From NCBI RefSeq assembly GCF_000420765.1, contig NZ_ATVO01000007.1:1-64000 (forward strand): 64,000 nt of DNA, given 5' to 3'. A program made the translations under genes and the position numbers. The stretch's first letter is position 1. Each line of letters begins with the position of its first letter. The notes beneath the pieces are model-generated. The model was not told where the DNA came from. It ran no database searches and saw only the letters and a list, made by a program, of their open reading frames with translations. The DNA comes from Sandarakinorhabdus limnophila DSM 17366 (lineage in GTDB: Bacteria > Pseudomonadota > Alphaproteobacteria > Sphingomonadales > Sphingomonadaceae). Of this stretch, positions 1 through 6,799 are shown in pieces.

Positions 1-20
1 ATCGCGGCAGGCGTCACCAT
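1..20 (-). CDS. IS3-family transposase OrfB, first codons only
   Basis: In the -1 frame relative to OrfA an ATG at 20-18 opens a frame reading M-V-T-P-A-A before the window ends. This overlaps the OrfA end and lies at the A7 slippery run, as in IS3-family elements where OrfB (the DDE integrase catalytic part) is made mainly as an OrfA-OrfB frameshift fusion. Only six codons are visible, so integrity of the catalytic part is unknown. Confidence 0.6.
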
Positions 21-280
21 TTTTTTGCCAGAAGGTCCTTCAGCGCAGCGTTATCGAGCATCGTGTCGGCCAACAGCCGCTTGAGCTTGGCATTCTCGTC
101 CTCCAGCGACCGCAGCCGCTTGGCCTCCGAAACCTCCAGCCCGCCGTACTTGGCCTTCCAGTTGTAGATGGTCGCTTCCGACACGCCGTGCCGCCGCGCG
201 AGATCAGCCGTCTTCGCGCCCGCCTCGGCCTCCTTCAAAAGCCCGATGATCTGCTCTTCCGTGAACCTCGTTCGCTTCAT
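14..280 (-). CDS. IS3-family transposase OrfA
   Basis: An 88-residue DNA-binding subunit of an IS3-type transposase. It starts MKRTRFTEEQIIGLLKEAE, carries a helix-turn-helix at about residues 20-45 (DLARRHGVSEATIYNWKAKY), and then a leucine-rich coiled coil at about 52-85 used for multimerisation, which is the normal OrfA plan and length. It ends KKW followed by TGA, directly on a run of seven A (minus strand, plus-strand T at 20-26). Ribosome slippage there would join it to OrfB. It looks intact. Confidence 0.92.
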   Translation of the reverse strand: MKRTRFTEEQIIGLLKEAEAGAKTADLARRHGVSEATIYNWKAKYGGLEVSEAKRLRSLEDENAKLKRLLADTMLDNAALKDLLAKKW

Positions 281-470
281 CGTCCGTCCTCTCCAAGGGC
301 CGGACTCTAATCGATCGTGGAGGAAAATCAGGGGGTCAGGTCAGGTGGTTGTAACATTTTTGATCCGAACACGTCATGAAGTTGCAGCGATAACTTCAAA
401 TTAGTGTCTGTTTTCAGCCACACACCGACCTTAAAGGGAACTCCTGTCCAAAACCAAACGGGGTCCAATC

Positions 471-2990
471 ATGTCATTCTCAACCGTCAGTCTCTCGCGG
501 TTGCTGCTCGCTTCGGCTTTTGCCGGCACTCTGGCTGACCCGGGCCTGGCACAAGCGCAAGCGCCGGCCGCGAGCACGGCGGCCGCCGACGAGAAGGCGG
601 CGCCGGAAGACGACGTGATCATCGTCACCGGTTCGTCGACGGCGCAGCGCAAGTTCGATGTGTCTTATGCGGTGACGTCGCTGTCCAACGCCGACATCCA
701 GAAATTGGCGCCGCTGAACTTTGCCGATCTGCTCGGCAATATTCCCGGCATTCAGGCCGAAGCCACCGGCGGCGAAGTCCAGAATGTCTATCGTCTGCGC
801 GGCATTCCCAACGAAGGCAGTTTCCAGGCCTTCCATCAGGATGGCCTGCCGCTTTATCACGACAACGACGGCCCCTTCTTCAAGGGCGACGTGCTCAACC
901 GCGTCGATCTGATGACCCGCACCGTCGAATTCGTGCGCGGCGGCCCGGCGCCGATTTTCGCCAGCAACGCTTCGGCGATTTACAACATGATCACCGTCAC
1001 CGGTTCCGACACGCCGGCTGGTGCGGTGCGCCTGACGCTGGGTGACACCGGGCTGTATCGCTTCGATGCCTATCATTCCGGTCCGATTGGCAAGCGCACC
1101 TATTTCGCGCTCGGTGGCTTTGTGCGCCGCCACGAGGGCTATCGCCCGGGCGGCTTCCCCAGCGATGACGGCGGCCAGTTCCGCGCCAACATCCGCCACG
1201 AGTTCGAAGGCGGGGAAGTCAAGGCCTCGGTGCTGTATCTGAATGACAAGAATGTGTTTTATCTGCCGATCCCGGTCGCCGATCCGCGCAATCCGACCAG
1301 CTCGCTGGATCCGTTCCTCGATTATTTCACCGGCACGCTGAATTCGCCAGCGCTGCGCAATGCCCGGCTGGTCTATTCGGATGGCGCGGGGAGCAAGCTG
1401 TCGGAAGATCGCGATCTCGCCGACGGCCGTCACACCAAGATGCTGAGTTTCGGCCTTGAATACAAGCAAGCGCTGGGTGACTGGACGCTGGATGCCAAAG
1501 GCCGCTGGACCGACGGCAAGGTCGATTTCGACGCGCTCTATTCCACCACCAATCCGGCCGACAGCAACGTGTTTGCCAGCGGCTTCCTGGCGGCGGCGCG
1601 CACCGCCTTCAACACGCCGACGCAGACGGTGGCCCGCCTGGGCTATGCGATCGGCGGCACCAACGGCGCCACCGTGTTCGATCCGCGCGCCACGTCGGGG
1701 CTAGTGCTGAGCGCCCAGTATCGCGCGATCGCGAGCGATTTCTACTCGGGCCAGGGCGAAGTGCGCCTGTATCGCGATATCAAGACCGGCCTTGGCAAGC
1801 ACAGCGTCGTCTTTGGCGGCTATGCGTCGGCCTATGGCAACGAATATGGCCAGCGCTATCAGGATTATCTGTTCGAACTGGCCACCAAGCCACGCACGCT
1901 GGACCTGATCGCCTATTCAGACACCAACCAGATCCTGGGTTATGTGACCGACAAGGGTGTCCTGCGCTATTCCACCACGATCACGGCGGGTGAAAGCGAC
2001 GTGACGATATGGGCGGCGTTTGCCAACGATACCTGGCAGGTGACCGACAATCTGCGCATCGATGCTGGCGTCCGCCACGAACGCTACACGTTCCGCGGCT
2101 TCGGCATCGGCCAGACCACGGTCAACCTCGGCGATCCGACCACCCTGGCCGACAACGCCACGCGGGCCTACACCGGCATCCCGAACAACACCCGCTTTAC
2201 GGTCAACGTCACGCCGTGGACGTTCGGCGCCAATTTCGATCTCAGCTCGCAGTTCGGCATCTATGGCCGCGTGTCGGAAGCATTCCGCGTGCCCAGCGAG
2301 TTCAACGTCTATTCGGGTGCCGCCAACGTCGTGCCCAAGGCGCGCCAGTATGAAGCCGGCGTGAAGATCGCGATGCCGGGCGTTTCGGCCTATCTGACCG
2401 GTTTCTACACCAAGTTCGATCCATTCAATGCGTCGTTCCTGGCCTTCAACCCGGTGACTGGCCAGAACAATGTACCGTTGACCTTCATCGGTTCGGCGGT
2501 GACCAAGGGCGCTGAAGCCGATATCGACATCCGCCCGGTGAAGTGGCTGTCGCTCGCCGGCACGGTGACGGTCAGCGATCCGACGATTTCCGATCTGGTC
2601 AACGAACAGGGTGCGTCGGCCGCCGCGGTGGACGGCAACCAGCCGATCCGCCAGCCCAAGGTGTACGGCAACTTCCGCCCGGCCATCAGCTTCGATGTCG
2701 GCGAGGCGAATGTGCAGACCTATCTGCGCTATAATTATGTCGGCAAGCGCTTCGTCGATCTGTTCAACCGCACCGAACTGCCGTCTTATGACACGCTGGG
2801 CGCTGGCCTGATCGTCGAATATCGCTCCTGGAATTTCCAGGTGGTGGGTGACAACATCACCAACGCCCGCGGCCTCACCGAAGGCAATCCGCGCACTGAT
2901 CAGCTGGCCGGGCAAGGGTCCAGCACGGCGATCTATGGCCGCCCGCTGTTCGGCCGCAACGTCCGCTTCGTGGTGACAAAAGCTTGGTGA
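471..2990 (+). CDS. TonB-dependent outer-membrane receptor
   Basis: An 839-residue outer-membrane beta-barrel receptor that would import a ligand using TonB energy. Residues 1-28 are a signal peptide, residues 47-54 (DDVIIVTG) match a TonB box, a plug domain follows (NFADLLGNIPGIQ, VYRLRGI), then a long barrel ending NVRFVVTKAW with a terminal aromatic residue. The ATG at 471 has only a weak GGGG-type ribosome site. The last codons overlap the next gene, so it is co-transcribed with three secreted phosphoester-type enzymes, suggesting a phosphorylated or phospholipid-derived ligand; that is inference. The IS3 end 127 bases upstream may have replaced or altered the native promoter. Confidence 0.9.
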   Translation: MSFSTVSLSRLLLASAFAGTLADPGLAQAQAPAASTAAADEKAAPEDDVIIVTGSSTAQRKFDVSYAVTSLSNADIQKLAPLNFADLLGNIPGIQAEATGGEVQNVYRLRGIPNEGSFQAFHQDGLPLYHDNDGPFFKGDVLNRVDLMTRTVEFVRGGPAPIFASNASAIYNMITVTGSDTPAGAVRLTLGDTGLYRFDAYHSGPIGKRTYFALGGFVRRHEGYRPGGFPSDDGGQFRANIRHEFEGGEVKASVLYLNDKNVFYLPIPVADPRNPTSSLDPFLDYFTGTLNSPALRNARLVYSDGAGSKLSEDRDLADGRHTKMLSFGLEYKQALGDWTLDAKGRWTDGKVDFDALYSTTNPADSNVFASGFLAAARTAFNTPTQTVARLGYAIGGTNGATVFDPRATSGLVLSAQYRAIASDFYSGQGEVRLYRDIKTGLGKHSVVFGGYASAYGNEYGQRYQDYLFELATKPRTLDLIAYSDTNQILGYVTDKGVLRYSTTITAGESDVTIWAAFANDTWQVTDNLRIDAGVRHERYTFRGFGIGQTTVNLGDPTTLADNATRAYTGIPNNTRFTVNVTPWTFGANFDLSSQFGIYGRVSEAFRVPSEFNVYSGAANVVPKARQYEAGVKIAMPGVSAYLTGFYTKFDPFNASFLAFNPVTGQNNVPLTFIGSAVTKGAEADIDIRPVKWLSLAGTVTVSDPTISDLVNEQGASAAAVDGNQPIRQPKVYGNFRPAISFDVGEANVQTYLRYNYVGKRFVDLFNRTELPSYDTLGAGLIVEYRSWNFQVVGDNITNARGLTEGNPRTDQLAGQGSSTAIYGRPLFGRNVRFVVTKAW

Positions 2991-4186
2991 ATCGCTGGTT
3001 CTGGCGGCTGCTGGTGGCGGCATTGCTGCCTGCCGCCGCCAGCGCCGCGCCGGCGATTGATCCGCCCATCAACGCGATTCAGGTGGTTGGCACCCACAAC
3101 AGTTATGCCATTCCGGCCGATCCGCGGGTGATGGGGCTGATGGCGCCCAAACTGGCGGCGCTTTATGCTGCCGGCATGGTGCGCTTGCCGGCGGACCGGC
3201 GCGCCGCATTCGCCGAAGAGCATCCGGGCGGCATCAACGATCCGGCGCTGGCGCTCGATTATGTGCAGATGCCGCTGGAAGCCCAGTTGCGCACCGGCGT
3301 GCGCAGCATCGAGCTTGATCTTCACCCCGATCCGGCCGGCGGCCTCTATACCGATCCGCTGCCGTACCGCGAATTGCGCGCCGCCGGGATCACGGATCTG
3401 GCGCCGTTGCCGGTGGACACGCTGCGCCAGCCGGGCATGAAGGTGCTGCATGTCGCCGATCTCGATGTACGCAGCCAGTGCCCGCGGCTGCGCGATTGCC
3501 TGGGCCTGCTGCGGCGCTGGTCGGACGCCAATCCCGGCCACAGCCCGGTGTTCGTGCTGCTCGAACCCAAAGGCTCTGCCTTTGCCGGTGTGGTGCCCGG
3601 CGCCGTCGCCGTGCCGCCGTTCGATGCCGCAGCCTTTGAGGAGGTGGACGTCAGCATCCGCGCGGCGCTGGGCGCGGAGCGCCTTTTCACCCCCGATGAT
3701 CTGCGTGGGCGCCATCCCACGCTGGAGGCCGCCGCGCTGGCCAAGGCATGGCCGCGCCTGTCGGCGGCGCGCGGCAAGTTCGTGTTTCTCTATCTGGTGC
3801 CGGGGCTGAACCTGGTGGCGTTCGCGCCTTACATGCAGGATCGGCCGTCGTTGCAGGGGCGTGTCGCCTTCGTGCAGGGCCTGCCGGGGATGGCGCACAC
3901 TGCCTTCGTGCTGGTGGACAATGCGTTGACCCGGCCGGATCGCATCCCGGCGCTGGTCAAGGCCGGCTATCTGGTCCGCTCGCGTGCGGACATCGACACT
4001 GACGAGGCAAGACGCGGGGATGGCACACGGCGTGACCGCACGCTGGCCAGCGGCGCGCAGATCGTTTCCACCGATTATCTCACCCGGCCGAATGTGCACG
4101 GCAATGATTATCACCTGGCGCCCTTTGTTGGCGGCTGGCGCTGCAATCCTGTGGGCAACCCGCTCGCCAAGGGCTGCCGCAAATGA
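2987..4186 (+). CDS. Secreted phosphatidylinositol-specific phospholipase C-like protein, calcium-dependent type
   Basis: A 399-residue secreted protein with a PI-PLC-type TIM-barrel signature. After a signal peptide (residues 1-21) it has VVGTHNSY with the first candidate catalytic His (H37) and SIELDLHPD with E109, D111 and H113, the pattern of calcium-dependent bacterial PI-PLC C1-like proteins; a further His lies in VLHVADLD. Substrate could be phosphatidylinositol or another phosphodiester. The start is taken as GTG at 2987, which overlaps the TonB receptor stop as GTGA; TTG at 2984 is possible. The stop overlaps the next gene as ATGA, implying translational coupling. Confidence 0.8.
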   Translation: MNRWFWRLLVAALLPAAASAAPAIDPPINAIQVVGTHNSYAIPADPRVMGLMAPKLAALYAAGMVRLPADRRAAFAEEHPGGINDPALALDYVQMPLEAQLRTGVRSIELDLHPDPAGGLYTDPLPYRELRAAGITDLAPLPVDTLRQPGMKVLHVADLDVRSQCPRLRDCLGLLRRWSDANPGHSPVFVLLEPKGSAFAGVVPGAVAVPPFDAAAFEEVDVSIRAALGAERLFTPDDLRGRHPTLEAAALAKAWPRLSAARGKFVFLYLVPGLNLVAFAPYMQDRPSLQGRVAFVQGLPGMAHTAFVLVDNALTRPDRIPALVKAGYLVRSRADIDTDEARRGDGTRRDRTLASGAQIVSTDYLTRPNVHGNDYHLAPFVGGWRCNPVGNPLAKGCRK

Positions 4187-5439
4187 AGAAGGCCACGCTG
4201 TTTGCGGCCTTGCTGGCGGCGGTGATGGCAGCGCCAACTCAGGTGATGGCGATGGACCCGCCCGGTTATGCCGCCCCCTTTGCCGAGACGTTGGAAACGC
4301 TGAACTTCCCGCTGCTTGCTATGATCAGGCAGGTGCCAGGCTGGGCGGCGGCGGTGCGAGCCGATCCCGCCCTGCAGACGCTGGCGACGGCACGGGCGCA
4401 GCGGGTCACGGCCGCCAGCGCCTGCACGCCGCGGCCCAGTTGCTTGGCCGAAGCTTGGTTGTGGACCCCGGCCGACACTGAAACCATGACCAGCGCGCTG
4501 CGCAGCATCGCGGCGCGGCCGGGCCTGGCGGATGCGCTGGTGCGTACCCACCTGCGCGCCTCTGGCCGGTTTGCCCGCCATGCCGGGCTGGGCGATGCCG
4601 AACTGCTGGCGGCGGCCTGGGCCGATACGGCGGCTGGCCTGAACAATCTTGTGGCCGTCTATGGCCAGGGCAAGCCGCCGCGTTACCCGCTGATCGATGC
4701 AGGCATTCTTGATGTGAACCGGCCGGAGTTTGCCGGCGCTCTCGATGCGCATGCGCAGGTGACCTTCGCGGCGGCGCGCGGCGATGATCTGCCGTTCGAT
4801 CCGTCGCTTCGCTTTGCCGTCGGCCTGCTGCGCATGAACGAGCGGACCGAGGCGGCGGCGTTCCGGCCGCTGCTGGCTGGCGAGAATGCGCAGGCCGTGG
4901 CCCAGGCGCGCCGCACGCGTTGGGCCAGCTGGCGCTATCCGGCGCTTCTGGTGTTCGGTCACGGCCCGGAAGACGCGCAGTCGCGCACTGGGGTGCTGGG
5001 CCATATCCGCTTGGCGCGCGCCGCCGATCTGTTTGCGCAGCGGTTGGCGCCGTTCATAATTGTCAGCGGCGGCAACGTGCACCCCAATCGCACGCCGTTC
5101 AACGAAGCCATCGAAATGAAGCGGCTGCTGATCGCGCACTATGCCATTCCGGCGGATCGCATCCTGATCGACCCCCACGCCCGGCACACCACCACCAATT
5201 TGCGCAACAGTGCGCGCCTGTTGTTTGCCGCGCGTTTTCCCACCGATCGCCCGTCGCTGATCGTCACCGATCCGATGACCGCGCGCTATATTGGCAGCCC
5301 GGTGCTGCTGGAGCGCACGCGCGCCGAAACCGGCGTGCTGCCCGGCCAGGTGACGCCGGCAGACATCGCATTTGCCTTCGAATTCCGGCCGGACCGGGTG
5401 GCTTTTCACGTCGAACCGCTCGATCCGCTCGATCCCTGA
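4183..5439 (+). CDS. Secreted YdcF/SanA-like protein (DUF218 domain)
   Basis: 418 residues with a cleavable signal peptide (MKKATLFAALLAAVMAAP...). The N-terminal half (about 25-240) is alanine-rich and not recognised. The C-terminal half (about 245-400) is a DUF218 domain: ALLVFGHG, IIVSGGNVHPNRTPFNEA, then a DPHARHTTTNLRNSARLL segment resembling the conserved ARNTxEN region of YdcF/ElyC/SanA proteins, and LIVTDPMTARY. DUF218 proteins bind nucleotides or act in envelope biology, but the activity is generally unknown. It starts at an ATGA overlap with the PI-PLC-like gene and precedes the zinc PLC/P1 gene by 16 bases. Secretion plus the operon suggests a role in processing the same substrate. 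Confidence 0.72.
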   Translation: MKKATLFAALLAAVMAAPTQVMAMDPPGYAAPFAETLETLNFPLLAMIRQVPGWAAAVRADPALQTLATARAQRVTAASACTPRPSCLAEAWLWTPADTETMTSALRSIAARPGLADALVRTHLRASGRFARHAGLGDAELLAAAWADTAAGLNNLVAVYGQGKPPRYPLIDAGILDVNRPEFAGALDAHAQVTFAAARGDDLPFDPSLRFAVGLLRMNERTEAAAFRPLLAGENAQAVAQARRTRWASWRYPALLVFGHGPEDAQSRTGVLGHIRLARAADLFAQRLAPFIIVSGGNVHPNRTPFNEAIEMKRLLIAHYAIPADRILIDPHARHTTTNLRNSARLLFAARFPTDRPSLIVTDPMTARYIGSPVLLERTRAETGVLPGQVTPADIAFAFEFRPDRVAFHVEPLDPLDP

Positions 5440-5455
5440 GCGAAAGGATGAACCC

Positions 5456-6457
5456 ATGCGCAATCGTTTCAAGATCATTGCGGTCGGCCTGCAACTGGCG
5501 TTGATCGTTACAGCCACGCCGGCGGCGGCCTGGGGTGATCGGGCGCACGCTGCGATCAACCGCGCCGCGCTGGCCAGCCTGCCAGCCGATGGCCCGGTGT
5601 TCCTGCAGGCGCATGCCGATTTCATCGGCGGCATGGCCAGCCTGCCCGATCTTTGGCGGCAGCCGGTCGATCCCTTCGCCAAGATGGAGGAGGACCCCAA
5701 CCATGGCTGGTTCCGCGAACAGTTCGCCTTCATGAAAAAGCCGCCGCGCTCACGATATGAATTCGTCATTGCGCTGCTCGACGCGCAGCGCAAGATGCCG
5801 CCTGGTTCAGACGCGGCACTGCGCACAAACGTGCGATGGACCGGCACCATGGCTTACGCCACCGTGGAAGCCTTTGACCGGCTGGTGGCCGGCATGCGCA
5901 TGCACCGCCGGTTGGCCGCGCAGGGCCAAGACACGCGGCATATCGATCAGGCACTGGCCTATGATGTGGTGCGGATCGCCCATTATGTCGGCGATGGCGC
6001 GCAACCGCTGCACGCCTCCATTCACAGCGATGGCTGGCGCGGCGCCAATCCGAAACAGTATACGACCGATCGCAGTATCCACAGCCGCTTTGAAACCATG
6101 TTCGTCGATGCGATCGGCCTGACTGAACAGGATGTGCTGCGCGGCGTGCCGGCCCCGGCGCGGCAGCAGGGCGACGTGTTCGACGCGGTGCTGGCGTTCC
6201 TTGACGACAGCGCCGCGAACATGGAGCGTGTCTACCAACTGGATCAGCAGGGCGCGCTCGCCGATCCCGCCTCGCGCCCAGCGCGCGATCTGGTCTATGC
6301 CCGCACCGCCACCGGCGCGGCCATGCTGCGCGACCTGCTGCACCGCGCCTGGCTGGTCTCAGCCCTTCCGCCACAGAACCCAGCCGCCGATCCGTTGAGC
6401 CCGGCCAATCCGGCCTACAACCCCGAAACCGGTTCGGCGCCCGCACCCGTCAAATGA
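5456..6457 (+). CDS. Secreted zinc-dependent phospholipase C / S1-P1 nuclease family protein
   Basis: 333 residues. Signal peptide cleavage after AAA at residue 25 would expose Trp26, and the spacing W26-x4-H31 equals the W1...H6 zinc ligands of P1 nuclease. HYVGDGAQPLH supplies H176, D180 and H186 in exact P1/PLC register, and H209...E213 completes the set; Glu in the last place is as in Bacillus cereus PLC, whereas P1 has Asp. D65 and H83 are the likely remaining ligands. It should hydrolyse phosphodiesters (phospholipid headgroups or nucleic acid) outside the cytoplasm. ATG 5456 is chosen because GAAAGGA lies 8 bases before it and the signal peptide starts there. Confidence 0.8.
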   Translation: MRNRFKIIAVGLQLALIVTATPAAAWGDRAHAAINRAALASLPADGPVFLQAHADFIGGMASLPDLWRQPVDPFAKMEEDPNHGWFREQFAFMKKPPRSRYEFVIALLDAQRKMPPGSDAALRTNVRWTGTMAYATVEAFDRLVAGMRMHRRLAAQGQDTRHIDQALAYDVVRIAHYVGDGAQPLHASIHSDGWRGANPKQYTTDRSIHSRFETMFVDAIGLTEQDVLRGVPAPARQQGDVFDAVLAFLDDSAANMERVYQLDQQGALADPASRPARDLVYARTATGAAMLRDLLHRAWLVSALPPQNPAADPLSPANPAYNPETGSAPAPVK

Positions 6458-6748
6458 TGGCGTCAGTTGCGGCCGGCCTTTTGGCGCAGACTTTTTTTCT
6501 CGGGGCCTCTCCTTGCGAGACCAAAATCTTCTCTCCGTCTTTCAGTATGGCCTCGCGATATTGAACCTTACTGGTTCCGGAGCGCTTCGTCAGGTTGGGA
6601 TTGTTCATCAATTACACTCGCTTCGGCTACGGTTCGTCACGTGAGCCGCAACAGGTCGCGGGCAGATGTCGCTGATGTGGCGTAAGCATTTGGGATAAAA
6701 CTGATTGGGTCTCTAACGTTTTGCGTCCTGGCTTCCCGACCATAGTGG
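6458..6748. other. Intergenic region without a convincing gene
   Basis: About 290 bases between the zinc PLC/P1 gene and the terminator of the facing TonB receptor gene. Its composition is less GC-rich than the flanking genes. A 35-codon frame opens with an ATG overlapping the previous stop (6457) but has no recognisable features. No tRNA, repeat or clear promoter was seen. Confidence 0.5.
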
Positions 6749-6781
6749 AAACGGCCCCGGCAATGTTTGCCGGGGCCGTTT
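6749..6781 (-). terminator. Hairpin terminator of the minus-strand TonB receptor gene
   Basis: A perfect 15-bp stem (AAACGGCCCCGGCAA paired with its complement) with a TGT loop, 19 bases after the stop of the gene at 6800-9454. The stem ends in AAA/TTT on both sides, so it could also act on transcripts from the plus-strand operon that ends at 6457. Confidence 0.8.
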
Positions 6782-6799
6782 CGCGTCAGAGGCCGAGCG

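Larger units (their letters stand above)
1..343 (-). mobile_element. IS3-family insertion sequence, left end (partial)
   Basis: The tip read on the minus strand from 343 inward begins TGACCTGACCCCC, a typical IS3-family (IS407-like) terminal repeat starting with TGA. Inside it lie a complete OrfA and the first codons of OrfB, with the rest beyond base 1. The element ends 127 bases before the ATG of the TonB receptor at 471. IS407-type elements usually duplicate 4 bp of target; the bases after the tip are GGTG (344-347), but the other end is outside the window so the duplication cannot be checked. Confidence 0.85.

Noticed and set aside
344-347. GGTG as IS target-site duplication
   Set aside because: The other IS end is outside the window, so no duplication can be shown.
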